From JBEKZD01 sp050013395 (GTDB lineage Bacteria > Verrucomicrobiota > Verrucomicrobiia > Palsa-1439), in the NCBI GenBank assembly GCA_050013395.1, contig JBEKFI010000046.1:1-21755 (forward strand): a stretch of 21,755 nt of DNA, given 5' to 3'. Position numbers and translations under genes: made by a program. Shown here one piece after another: positions 5,533-13,572 of the stretch (within the stretch, counting starts at the first letter, position 1; each line of letters opens with the position of its first letter). The notes below the pieces were generated by a model, which was not told the DNA's origin, did no database searches, and worked only from the letters and a program-made list of their open reading frames with translations.

Positions 5533-7593
5533 ATGGAAAGAAAAACACTTGATCAACGCACGCAGATGACCGACTTGGAACGGTTGCGGCATTCGTGCGC
5601 CCACGTGATGGCCACCGCAATCCTCAGGCTCTGGCCGGACGCACAGTTTGCGGCCGGACCGGCCGTCGAGGACGGGTTCTACTACGACGTTGAACTTGAT
5701 CACCGCATCTCACCGGAGGACTTCCCGGCTATCGAGGCCGAGATGAAGAAGATCATCAAAGAGAACTTGGTCTTCGAGCAGATTGTCGTCACGCGCGAAC
5801 AGGCGATGAAGGATGCGCAAAGCGGTCGGCTCGGCGCGTTGAGCGAGCGGCCGGGCAAGCCCAGCAAGTTCAAGATCGGCAACCTCGAAGACATCCCCGA
5901 GGGCGAGCCGATCACCTACTTCAAGAGCGGCGACTTTGTTGATCTATGCGCCGGGCCGCACGTGATGCGCACCGGCAACGTCGGCGCGTTCAAGCTCACC
6001 AGCGTGGCCAGCGCCTACTACAAGGGCGACGAGAAAAACCCGCAGCTCCAGCGCATCTACGGCACCGCGTTCAAGAACAAGACCCAGCTCGACGAGTATT
6101 TCAAAATGCTCGAAGAAGCCAAGAAGCGCGACCACCGCAAGATCGGCACCGAGATGGGGTTGTACGTGATCGACACCGAGTACGTCGGCCCCGGCCTGCC
6201 ACTCTGGCTGCCCAAGGGCACGGTGATCGTCGAGGAACTGGAAAAGCTCGCCAAGGAAACCGAGTTCGCCGCCGGCTACGTCCGCGTGAAGACGCCGCAC
6301 ATCGCCAAAGAGAAGATGTACCTGACTTCCGGTCACCTGCCAGTGCTATACGCGGACTCGATGTTTCCGCCGATGGAATTAAGAGAGGAAGGTAAAGCTC
6401 AAATCGAAATTACGGCTGCTGCTCGTTCGATTGAAGAATCGGACAAATCGATGAAGGAAAGTCTACGGAAGATATTTCCCAAGTTGAACGAACGTAATTA
6501 TTCGCTTGAAGAATTTGAAAAGGATTTTCGGCAACAGCCACCACAAGTTCGGGTTTTTTTGGAAAAAACTGGGATTGCTTCAGTGTTTTCAAAAGTCAAA
6601 TGGGCTGAAGTAGCTGAACCGGAGCGCTACTACCTCAAGGCGATGAATTGCCCGCATCACCACCGCATCTTCGCAGCGGAGCCGCGCAGTTACCGGGATT
6701 TGCCGTTGCGGTTGGCAGAATACGGTTGCCAATACCGGTACGAGCAGTCGGGCGAGCTTTTCGGCCTGATGCGGGTGCGGTCGCTCAACATGAACGACGC
6801 GCACATCTATTGCACGCGGGAGCAGTTCGCCGCCGAGTTCAACGCGGTCAATGAGATGTACCTGAAGTATTTCAAGATTTTCGGCCTCGAAAAATACGTC
6901 ATGCGCTTCAGCACGCACGATCCGTCGCGCCTGACCGGCGACAACGCCAAGTTCGTCAACGAACCGGAACTTTGGAAGCAGACCGAAGACCTAGTCCGCG
7001 ACGTCCTCAAGAACAGCGGCATCGATTACGTGGAAGTGCCGAACGAAGCGGCGTTTTATGGGCCGAAGATTGACGTACAGGTCTGGAGCGTCATCGGTCG
7101 CGAATTCACGCTGGCCACCAACCAGGTGGATTTCGCGCAGCCCAGGCGCATGGGCCTCGTCTATCGCGACAAGGACAACACCGACAAGACGCCGTTGTGC
7201 ATCCACCGCGCGCCGCTTGGCACGCACGAACGGTTCATCGGATTCCTCATCGAGCATTACGCCGGCAATTTCCCGCTCTGGCTCGCGCCCGAACAGGTGC
7301 GCGTCCTCACCATCGGCGACGATGCCGCCGTTGTGGACTACGCCAAGGCCGTCGTGACCGAACTCCGCGCGCAGATGGTCCGCGTGGAAGGCGATTACAG
7401 CGCCGACAACATCAAGGGCAAGGTCCAAAATGCGGAGACCGCAAAAGTCCACACCATGTTGGTGATCGGCCCGCGCGATGTGGCCGCCAACGCCGTTAGC
7501 GTCCGTCTCCACGGCAAAGGCAACGTCGGCGCAAAGCCGAAAGCTGAAGTTATCGCGGACATTCTTGCGGCGATCAAAGAGCGGCGGGCGTAG
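5533..7593 (+). CDS. thrS: threonyl-tRNA synthetase, no TGS domain, with an internal insertion
   Basis: ThrRS charges tRNA-Thr and edits mischarged Ser-tRNA. The 686-residue reading starts MERKTLDQRTQMTD and enters the editing domain directly, with its HSCAH and DLCAGPH metal/editing motifs; the usual N-terminal TGS domain is absent. The catalytic core shows GPGLPLWLPKG, the zinc Cys in AMNCPHH, motif 2 YRYEQSGELFGLMRVRSL and motif 3 HRAPLGTHERFIGFLIEHYAG. The C-terminal anticodon domain ends KERRA. About 75 residues of AT-rich sequence interrupt the core before YYLKAMNCPHH. Alternative starts are GTG 5413, which would translate a repeat and is unlikely, and ATG 5566. Two broken copies of its 3' end lie downstream. 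It heads the conserved thrS-infC-rpmI-rplT order, now split. Confidence 0.95.
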   Translation: MERKTLDQRTQMTDLERLRHSCAHVMATAILRLWPDAQFAAGPAVEDGFYYDVELDHRISPEDFPAIEAEMKKIIKENLVFEQIVVTREQAMKDAQSGRLGALSERPGKPSKFKIGNLEDIPEGEPITYFKSGDFVDLCAGPHVMRTGNVGAFKLTSVASAYYKGDEKNPQLQRIYGTAFKNKTQLDEYFKMLEEAKKRDHRKIGTEMGLYVIDTEYVGPGLPLWLPKGTVIVEELEKLAKETEFAAGYVRVKTPHIAKEKMYLTSGHLPVLYADSMFPPMELREEGKAQIEITAAARSIEESDKSMKESLRKIFPKLNERNYSLEEFEKDFRQQPPQVRVFLEKTGIASVFSKVKWAEVAEPERYYLKAMNCPHHHRIFAAEPRSYRDLPLRLAEYGCQYRYEQSGELFGLMRVRSLNMNDAHIYCTREQFAAEFNAVNEMYLKYFKIFGLEKYVMRFSTHDPSRLTGDNAKFVNEPELWKQTEDLVRDVLKNSGIDYVEVPNEAAFYGPKIDVQVWSVIGREFTLATNQVDFAQPRRMGLVYRDKDNTDKTPLCIHRAPLGTHERFIGFLIEHYAGNFPLWLAPEQVRVLTIGDDAAVVDYAKAVVTELRAQMVRVEGDYSADNIKGKVQNAETAKVHTMLVIGPRDVAANAVSVRLHGKGNVGAKPKAEVIADILAAIKERRA
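6385..6612 (+). other. AT-rich in-frame insertion in the ThrRS catalytic domain
   Basis: Bacterial ThrRS normally passes from the DSMFPPM strand to YYLKAMNCPHH within about ten residues. Here about 75 residues intervene (about 285-360 of the protein), charged and probably helical, for example SMKESLRKIFPKLNERNYSL and EEFEKDFRQQPPQVRVFLEK. By eye this stretch is clearly poorer in GC than the flanks and uses AT-ending codons. There are no Cys/Ser first residue or HN splice motifs, so it is not an intein. Confidence 0.75.
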
Positions 7594-7626
7594 TCTGCCG
7601 GGTTTCAGAAACGGAGGTTCGCCAAG

Positions 7627-8592
7627 ATGTATAGATTGATCGCGACGGTGCTGATTCTGGCTGCGGGTAGCACGCGCATGTTGGCGACCGAGCCAACACT
7701 CAAGGTGGGCGACCCAGCTCCAAAACTTCAAACCGGCAAATGGCTACAGGGCGAGCCCGTGGAACAGTTTGAGAAGGGGAAAGCCTACATCGTCGAATTC
7801 TGGGCGACGTGGTGCGGTCCGTGCCGCGACTTTGCTCCTCACCTGAGCGAGATCCAAAAGAAATACGAGCAGAAGGGGCTGATTGTCATCGGCCAAGATT
7901 ACCGGGAGAGCGATGAAAGCCTGGTAGCCTCCTTTCTCAAGAGCATGGGTGACAAGGTGACTTACCGGATTGCGCTTGACGACAAGACACGAAACAAGAA
8001 GGGGGCGATGGCCGAGGCGTGGATGACAGCCGCTGGTAAGGATGGTATTCCCACTGCATTCTTGGTGGACACGAAGGGATTCATCGCTTGGATTGGTCAC
8101 CCGCTGGAGTTCAAACAGAAGCTGATCGAAGAGATCTTGGCCGGAAGATTCGATGTGAAACAGGCCGCCGAGGAATATGGCAAGCGACAGAGGGATTCGT
8201 CGCGGGTTCAGGCGGAAATGAAGAGAGTCGATTATCTGGTCGGACACGACAAGAACTATTCGGAAGGCTACAAGTTGGTTGAGCAGTTGAGCGCAACCCA
8301 CAAGGAGGACATCATGCTGCAGGCCACGCTCGCGACACAAGTCTGGCGCTACAAGCAACTCGACCGAGACGGTCTGGCTGTGCTTGAAAAAATCGCCACG
8401 CGCGCTGGCGAAGCGGCAACAGACAGTGCCGATTCCTATGTCCTCGATTCGGTCGCCGCGATGTCGTTCGATAGGGGATTGAAGGAAAAGGCCGTCGAAT
8501 TGCTGGAGAAGGCTGTCCAACTGGCCGATGAGAGCGAGAAAGCAACTTGCCAGAAGGCTCTTGATAACTTCAAGAAAGGCAGATGGAAGTGA
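7627..8592 (+). CDS. secreted thioredoxin-like protein (TlpA/ResA-type) with helical C-terminal region
   Basis: This 321-residue protein has an N-terminal signal peptide (MYRLIATVLILAAGSTRMLA, probable cleavage near residue 20). The thioredoxin fold begins LKVGDPAPKL and carries the redox site WCGPC at residues 62-66 and the cis-Pro segment DGIPTAFLVDTKG. The C-terminal ~150 residues are helical and repeat-like (MLQATLATQVWRYKQLD, ALSFDRGLKEKAVELLEKA-style helices), suggesting a TPR-like tail. It probably acts as a periplasmic thiol oxidoreductase. GGAGG upstream (7613-7617) supports ATG 7627. It sits between intact thrS and a broken copy of the thrS 3' end, and its last codons overlap the start of that fragment. 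This gene is not part of the usual thrS-infC cluster and looks like inserted cargo. Confidence 0.88.
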   Translation: MYRLIATVLILAAGSTRMLATEPTLKVGDPAPKLQTGKWLQGEPVEQFEKGKAYIVEFWATWCGPCRDFAPHLSEIQKKYEQKGLIVIGQDYRESDESLVASFLKSMGDKVTYRIALDDKTRNKKGAMAEAWMTAAGKDGIPTAFLVDTKGFIAWIGHPLEFKQKLIEEILAGRFDVKQAAEEYGKRQRDSSRVQAEMKRVDYLVGHDKNYSEGYKLVEQLSATHKEDIMLQATLATQVWRYKQLDRDGLAVLEKIATRAGEAATDSADSYVLDSVAAMSFDRGLKEKAVELLEKAVQLADESEKATCQKALDNFKKGRWK

Positions 8593-8814
8593 ACGCACCG
8601 GACAAGATCAACTCCGATATTCGTCGCGAGCAGGCGGCAAGAGGTTCACGAAGCCGAGAAAGCCAAGGTCCACACCATGCTGGTGATTGGCCCGCGCGAC
8701 GTGGCCGCCAACGCCGTTAGCGTCCGCCTCCACGGCAAAGGCTCGCAAGGCGCGAAGCCCAAGGCGGAAGTCGTGGCCGACATTCTGGCGGCGATTCGAG
8801 AGCGAAGGCCGTGA
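8583..8814 (+). pseudogene. thrS 3'-end fragment B
   Basis: The end of ThrRS is recognisable in two frames: MEVNAPDKINSDIRREQ, matching the MVRVEGDYSADNIKGK region of intact ThrRS, then after a frame change EVHEAEKAKVHTMLVIGPRD through to IRERRP and TGA at 8812. From GTGGCC (8701) to the stop it is 114 nt long, as are the same parts of intact thrS (7480-7593) and fragment C. Counting by eye it differs from intact thrS at about 24 of 114 positions, with only one change in the first 42. Nothing upstream of the anticodon domain remains, so it is a remnant. It begins exactly where the thioredoxin-like gene ends. Confidence 0.88.
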
Positions 8815-8873
8815 GCGTGCTTTTGATTGGATAGCTGCCACCCTGTTGCGCTATATTGCTTGGCACTCTTGGA

Positions 8874-10534
8874 ATGCTTACTAGGGTTGAGTTTCGTTTT
8901 CTGATTTCTAAACAGGCTTGGCTGGTCGCCTCGCTTCTGGTCATCTTGGCGGTGGTGACGGCCATTCGAATCCGTCTCTTGGACCTTCCTTTGGAACGTG
9001 ACGAGGGGGAATATGCCTATGCTGTCAGCTCCTCCTGCAAGGCGTACCCCCGTATCAGTATGCTTACACGATGAAGTGGCCCGGCACTCATGTGGCGTAT
9101 GCGCTCATCATGGCACTCTTCGGGCAAACGACTGCCGGGATTCATATGGGGCTGATTCTGATCAACCTCGCCACGGCGGCGCTGGTTTTCCTGTTGACGA
9201 GGCGCGTCTGCGGCGATGCCGCCGGCGTGGTGGCGGCTGGAACGTATGCACTGCTTTCGATCAGCCCTCCGACTCTGGGTCTTGCGGCACACGCGACTCA
9301 TTTCGTCATGTTGCCCTCGCTGGCTGGGGTTTTGTTGGTGCAAAACCTAGACGATCGCGCTTCGCTGGCACGGGTTTTTGGGGCGGGGTTGCTTCTCGGG
9401 CTTGCCGCTTTAATGAAACAGTCCGGAGCAGCGTTTGGACTTTTCGCGGCGGGTTGGATTGTATGGTGTGAACTCTCACCGAAGAGCCGGAATTGGCGTC
9501 GTCTGGCCATGCGTTTAGGGTGCTTGGCGCTGGGCGGGTTGCTGCCGTTTATCGTAACGTGCTCAATTCTTGTTCTCGCGGGTGTGTTCGACCATTTTTG
9601 GGTATGGACATTTCAATACGCTCACACGTACGCTTCGATTCTCACTCTCGCAGGGGGAGCAGGAAACCTGTTTGATGCCGCCAGCAGACTGTTTATCGCG
9701 GCACCGGGGTTGTGGGCTGCGGCGGGATTGGGTCTTTTTCTGCTCTTTTGCGAAAGGTCTGTACGGTGCTGGAGGTTCTTTGTTCTCGGTTTCGCGTTTT
9801 TTTCGTTCCTTGCCGTTTGTCCTGGAGGGTATTTTCGAAAGCATTACTTTCTTCTCCTGATCCCGACAGCGGGCCTGCTGGCCGGCGTGGCGGCCCAGGC
9901 GGCCTACGGATGGATTGTGCGGCTTCGGCTTCCTGTCCACCCGACAGCCGTTCCCCTCCTGCTCTTTGCCGGTGTGGCCCTATGGTCGCTTTTTGAATCG
10001 CGCGACATCTTCTTTCAGCTTACCCCTGCGCAAGCGTGCCGCGCCGTCTACGGCCTAAATCCGTTTCCCGAGTCGGTGGAGATTGGCCGTTATCTGGCAT
10101 CACATTGCTCGCCGGATGCCCGAATTGCGGTGATTGGATCCGAGCCGCAGATATACTTTTACGGCCATCGCCACTCTGCCACCGGGTATATTTACACATA
10201 TCCTTTGATGGAGCCACAGCCATATGCCGTGCAGATGCAAAAGGAAATGATCCAGGAAATTGAGAAGGCCAATCCCGATTACGTGGTCTTTGTCCATGTC
10301 AGCACTTCTTGGCTGCAGCGTCCGGATTCCAACAGGCTAATCTTTGATTGGTTTGAGAAATATCAACAAGAGCATCTCCAGTTGGTTGGTTTGGTGGACA
10401 TTCTATCCGCTAATCGGACCGAATACCGGTGGTTGAGTCCGCAAGGGCCTGTCACCCCGCCGCGCTCAGAGTATTGGCTGACCATTCTTAAGAATCGCCT
10501 CCCCTCTGATAGCGCAACGCCGAAACTCAAGTGA
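8874..10534 (+). pseudogene. membrane glycosyltransferase (GT39/ArnT-like GT-C fold), frameshifted
   Basis: The reading starts at ATG 8874 (or TTG 8856) with MLTRVEFRFLISKQAW, a first membrane helix and the family's acidic loop LPLERDEGEYAYA. Near 9023 the frame breaks. Restoring one G in GCTG-TCAG gives GQLLLQGVPPYQYAYTMKWPG, which joins smoothly to the second frame (9071-10534). That frame has about ten further hydrophobic helices and a soluble C-terminal domain (ARIAVIGSEPQIYFYGHR, NPDYVVFVHVSTSWLQ). Such enzymes move sugars from polyprenyl phosphate carriers onto lipids or proteins at the membrane. It is either a recently broken gene or carries a sequencing error. Everything else is intact, so decay would be recent. 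It sits between two thrS 3'-end remnants. Confidence 0.85.
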
Positions 10535-10550
10535 TTTGCGGTCTCGTCGG

Positions 10551-10803
10551 AGTCGAATACTTCCAGAAAGTCGGCCCTCCCTAAACAAACAACAGATGCA
10601 CTTCAGCACGCACGAGTTGGCTCTGACTGGATCAGAAAACTCGTCACCGAGATGGAGCTGTGGATTCGGACCGAAGACATTGTCGGCGCGTGGCCGCCAA
10701 CGCCGTCAGCGTCCGCCTCCACGGCAAAGGCAACGTCGGCGCAAAGCCGAAAGCGGAAGTTCTTGCAGACATTCTGCAGTCGATCAAAGAACGGCGAGCC
10801 TAA
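10551..10803 (+). pseudogene. thrS 3'-end fragment C, internally deleted
   Basis: Two pieces of ThrRS are visible. The first (about 10551-10680) matches KYFKIFGL, MRFSTHD...LTG and KFVNEPELWKQTEDLV of the intact enzyme, as EYFQKVG, MHFSTHELALTG and KLVTEMELWIRTEDIV in shifting frames. The second runs from GTGGCC at 10690 to TAA at 10801 and encodes VAANAVSVRLHGKG to KERRA. It is 114 nt long with about 14 differences from intact thrS by eye. The sequence between them, some 150 codons in thrS, is deleted. It starts directly after the glycosyltransferase stop and is the copy nearest infC. Confidence 0.87.
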
Positions 10804-10845
10804 GATCGTCATCTTTCCCGCCGATTGAGTCCGCAAAAAAGAGTA

Positions 10846-10874
10846 TTGCATTGGCGTCGAGAAAGGCTTAAATA
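10846..10874 (+). promoter_or_regulatory. possible promoter for infC-rpmI-rplT
   Basis: TTGCAT (10846-10851), 17 bases, then TAAATA (10869-10874, extending into AATAAT). It lies just past thrS fragment C, where infC would need its own promoter now that it is separated from thrS. The 10804-11073 stretch contains no gene that I can support and would form a leader of roughly 190 nt. Confidence 0.3.
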
Positions 10875-11073
10875 ATCGGCGATTCGCGAGGCAGAGAATC
10901 CACATATGCTTGTGATTGAAACAACGAAGTTGAGGCGAACGCCGTGGCGGTGCGCAGTCCTGACAGTTCTCGGGATGAAAGCGCGCTTCCCTTGGACGCG
11001 TTTGGCCGGAGAATCGTGAACGAACTGCAGCAACGAAGCTAACCCGCCCCAGGGTCCACAGGAGGTTCTACTC

Positions 11074-11637
11074 ATTCAACAATTTGTTCGTGTAAATCAA
11101 AAGATTCGCGCCCGTGAGGTCCGCGTGGTCAGCGGAGACGGAAAACAACTCGGTGTCATGTCCACCAGCCAGGCGCTGGGCTTGGCGCAACAGGCGGGCA
11201 TGGATCTGGTGGAGGTGGCGCCGAATGCCAATCCGCCCGTTTGTCGGATCACCGATTTTGGCAAATTCAAATACGAGCAGACCAAACGCGAGCGGGAAGC
11301 CCGCAAGCATCAACATGCGGGCAAGGTCAAAGAGATCAAGTTGCGCGTGAACATCGACGACCACGATTACCGGACGAAGCTCAATCACATGATCGAGTTT
11401 TTGCAGGAAGGGATGAAGGTAAAGGTGTCGTTGTTCTTCCGCGGACGCGAAAACGCGCACACGGAGTTTGGCGATCAGTTGATGCAGCGGGTCATTGCGG
11501 ACGTGCAAGGGATCGCTCACGCGGAAGTGCCGCCGCGATTGATGGGCCGCAGCATTCACATGTTGCTCGGTCCGGTGCGCGGCCCCAGCAAGAAACGCAA
11601 ACAAGAGCAGCAACCCAAAGAAGAGGACGCTGCGTAA
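11074..11637 (+). CDS. infC: translation initiation factor IF-3 with ATT start codon
   Basis: IF-3 binds the 30S subunit, prevents premature 50S joining and checks the start codon. The reading opens at ATT 11074 with (M)QQFVRVNQKIRAREVRVVSGDG, the canonical IF-3 N-terminus. GGAGGT at 11061-11066 sits seven bases before ATT. The only other upstream choices in frame are CTC or CTA, and a GTG at 11125 would delete the conserved N-terminus. ATT is also the start codon of E. coli infC, where IF-3 discriminates against it to limit its own synthesis. The 187-residue protein continues GMDLVEVAPNANPPVCRITDFGKFKYE and IKLRVNIDDHDY, ending in a charged tail. It is followed by rpmI and rplT in the usual order. 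Confidence 0.95.
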   Translation: MQQFVRVNQKIRAREVRVVSGDGKQLGVMSTSQALGLAQQAGMDLVEVAPNANPPVCRITDFGKFKYEQTKREREARKHQHAGKVKEIKLRVNIDDHDYRTKLNHMIEFLQEGMKVKVSLFFRGRENAHTEFGDQLMQRVIADVQGIAHAEVPPRLMGRSIHMLLGPVRGPSKKRKQEQQPKEEDAA

Positions 11638-11660
11638 GACGATTAAAAAGGAAATCGAGA

Positions 11661-11876
11661 ATGCCACGTTGGAAATCAGCGAAAACGAAAAAGGCCGCCG
11701 CCAAGCGGTTTAAGATCAGCGCGACCGGCAAGGTGATGCGTTACGGCGCGGGCAAACGACACTTGCTCGGCCACAAGTCCTCGAAGCACAAACGACGCCT
11801 GAGCAAGGCAACTGCTGTGTCTCCGACGCACGAGCATCACATCACCGACGTGCTGCCTTTCAGCCATCGCGGCTAG
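11661..11876 (+). CDS. rpmI: 50S ribosomal protein L35 (bL35)
   Basis: A 71-residue basic protein, MPRWKSAKTKKAAAKRFKIS at the N-terminus, then GKVMRYGAGKRHLLGHKSSKHKR, the hallmark of L35. AAGGAAAT upstream of ATG 11661 is a good ribosome site. It lies 23 bases after infC and 62 before rplT, the standard IF-3/L35/L20 order, so the three are likely one transcript. Confidence 0.97.
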   Translation: MPRWKSAKTKKAAAKRFKISATGKVMRYGAGKRHLLGHKSSKHKRRLSKATAVSPTHEHHITDVLPFSHRG

Positions 11877-11899
11877 ACTTCTGACGGTTTCAACAACTT

Positions 11900-11926
11900 T
11901 AACGGTTCTAACGGTTCTAACGATTC
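11900..11926. repeat. three tandem 9-mers between rpmI and rplT
   Basis: TAACGGTTC, TAACGGTTC and TAACGATTC follow head to tail immediately upstream of the rplT ribosome site (AGGAG at about 11927-11931). The unit is a multiple of three but lies outside the genes. Copy number could vary between strains. Confidence 0.85.
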
Positions 11927-11938
11927 AGGAGACAGACA

Positions 11939-12286
11939 ATGCCAAGAGCCACCAACGCACCTGCAAGCTGGCGACGCCGCAAGCGGATGATCCAGGCCGC
12001 CAAAGGCTATCGCGGCTGGCGCAGTAAAAAATTCCGCTACGCCAAGAACGCCGTCTGGCATGGCCTCACCTACAGCTTCGCGCATCGCAAAGACAAGAAG
12101 GCCGATTACCGCGCCCTTTGGACGCAGCGGATCAATGCGGCCTGCCGCGCCCAGGGCATCACCTACAGCCGTTTCATCGAAGCGCTGAAGAAAGCCAACA
12201 TCGCCCTGGACCGGAAGATTCTCGCTGAGTTGGCAGTGAACGACGCGAAAGCATTCAATGCCGTGCTGGGCGCTGCAAAAGGGTAG
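11939..12286 (+). CDS. rplT: 50S ribosomal protein L20 (bL20)
   Basis: A 115-residue protein with the L20 blocks MPRATNAPASWRRRKRMI, AKGYRGWRSKKFRYAKNAV, YSFAHRKDKKADYRALWTQR and INAACRAQGITYSRFIEALK. L20 binds 23S rRNA early in assembly and in some bacteria represses its own operon by binding a leader. AGGAGA sits eight bases before the ATG. Last gene of the infC-rpmI-rplT group. A hairpin repeat follows about 20 bases downstream. Confidence 0.97.
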   Translation: MPRATNAPASWRRRKRMIQAAKGYRGWRSKKFRYAKNAVWHGLTYSFAHRKDKKADYRALWTQRINAACRAQGITYSRFIEALKKANIALDRKILAELAVNDAKAFNAVLGAAKG

Positions 12287-12306
12287 GGGCGACATTCGCG
12301 CCGCGC

Positions 12307-12365
12307 TGTAGCCGCGAATCTTATTCGCGGCCAGCCGCCCTCCGCGAAGAGGCTTCGCGGCTACA
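12307..12365. repeat. TGTAGCCGCG-type inverted-repeat element between rplT and the LarA-like gene
   Basis: Outer arms TGTAGCCGCGAA (12307-12318) and TTCGCGGCTACA (12354-12365) are complementary. An inner CCGCGAATCTTATTCGCGG hairpin shares the left arm. The right arm supplies the TAG stop of the leftward LarA-like gene (12361-12363). The element lies between convergent genes and could end transcription from both sides. Confidence 0.85.
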
Positions 12366-13566
12366 ACGGTTCCCAAATTGCTGCGGGCCCGATGACGTCG
12401 ATCGTCTCTCGGCCCGCAATTTCTTTTCGCACAGCTTCCGACACAAGCAGTGAATCAAGGCGCAGCGTGTTCTTGATGCGGATGATCCGAGCATTGGCGA
12501 CATCAATCGGTTCACATCCGCGCAACGCAAACTCCAGCGCCTGTTCATCGGTATAGGCCACAACCGGTAGTTTGCCGCGCTCGAAAAAGCCGCTGGCGAA
12601 GACGTTCTCGTACGTCGCCTTCCAATCAATCTTCTGGAACAGACGCCGCGTGGTGATGTCAGCCAAGCCCATCCCGTAAGCGGTACCGTTGCTGGCGTCG
12701 CTGAGATCGCGGATGACAATCATGTTGATCTTCGGACTGAATGGCTCAGGCTGGCCCGCAATTCTTAGCCGGCCGACCACGTTCGTGTCCAGCCCGGTGC
12801 CGCTGATGTCTTTGCCGATTTTGTCAACGATGAGCACGTCCAAGCTCGACACGGGCAGACGTGGCATGTTGGCTCGCGCCAATTCCAACAACAGCTTGTC
12901 CTGCTCAGGGATTTTCGACGCAGGCACGGCCCGCACCACCAGTGTTTCGTCGTAGGCATTCTCGACGATGGCAATCCCGAGCAGAATGTTGCCGCGCTCC
13001 ATGATGCGCCGTGCGACGCGCGGCATCAATTCACGCAAGCCCTCGACGCCGTGTCGATGAATCGCGACGGCGCCTGAGCGTTTCCCCAAGCCGATGGCGA
13101 TCATCTTCATCAGTCCGCTTTCGTGCGGCCCGTGAAACGACGTGTGCGGCTTGATGCGATTGATCAGGATCGCGCCGTCCGCGTCGTGTGCAGTTTTGTC
13201 CATAAACGCATCGGGGCCAAGTTCCACAACTCCCATCGACGACACAATGGGCGCGCCGACCTTGGTTTCCGTGATGCCGTACGTCTCGAGCAAGCGGCGT
13301 TGACCTTCTGCCGTCGCGCCGCCGTGGCTCCCCATCGCAGGAACGACGAACGGTTCGCCGCGTTGCTGTCTCACCCACGCCACGACTTCCCGCACGATCA
13401 GTTGGAGATTGGCGATGCCGCGGCTTCCGACTGCGATGGCAACACGCGCGCCGGGCTTGATAGAAACTCCACAGCCCGCCAGTTCTGTCCGCACCGCCGC
13501 CTCGATATGCTCGAGCTTTTTTGCGGGAAACCGCTGCCTGATCTTGAACATGCGAGGCAGTGTCAT
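12361..13566 (-). CDS. LarA-like protein (DUF2088, nickel-pincer isomerase/lactate racemase superfamily)
   Basis: This 401-residue protein has the N-terminal DUF2088 fold of LarA. Signature stretches are PGARVAIAVGSRGIANLQLI, FVVPAMGSHGGATAEGQRRL, ILINRIKPHTSFHGPHESGL and MKMIAIGLGKRSGA. The family contains lactate racemase and other 2-hydroxyacid racemases or epimerases that use a nickel-pincer nucleotide made by LarB, LarC and LarE; none of those genes is in this window. The C-terminal half (VDKIGKDISGTGLDTNVVGR, RDLSDASNGTAYGMGLAD) is typical of a large uncharacterised subgroup. Substrate unknown. Start ATG 13566 has no clear ribosome site; Met6 is an alternative. The stop codon lies in the arm of a repeat element. 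Confidence 0.8.
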   Translation of the reverse strand: MTLPRMFKIRQRFPAKKLEHIEAAVRTELAGCGVSIKPGARVAIAVGSRGIANLQLIVREVVAWVRQQRGEPFVVPAMGSHGGATAEGQRRLLETYGITETKVGAPIVSSMGVVELGPDAFMDKTAHDADGAILINRIKPHTSFHGPHESGLMKMIAIGLGKRSGAVAIHRHGVEGLRELMPRVARRIMERGNILLGIAIVENAYDETLVVRAVPASKIPEQDKLLLELARANMPRLPVSSLDVLIVDKIGKDISGTGLDTNVVGRLRIAGQPEPFSPKINMIVIRDLSDASNGTAYGMGLADITTRRLFQKIDWKATYENVFASGFFERGKLPVVAYTDEQALEFALRGCEPIDVANARIIRIKNTLRLDSLLVSEAVRKEIAGRETIDVIGPAAIWEPL

Positions 13567-13572
13567 ACGAGT

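Noticed and set aside
6385..6612. Intein or group I intron in thrS
   Set aside because: No splice-site Cys/Ser/Thr and HN motifs, too short for an intein, and the frame stays open without intron structure.
11068..11667. Minus-strand frame of 199 codons opposite infC
   Set aside because: Antisense shadow of infC.
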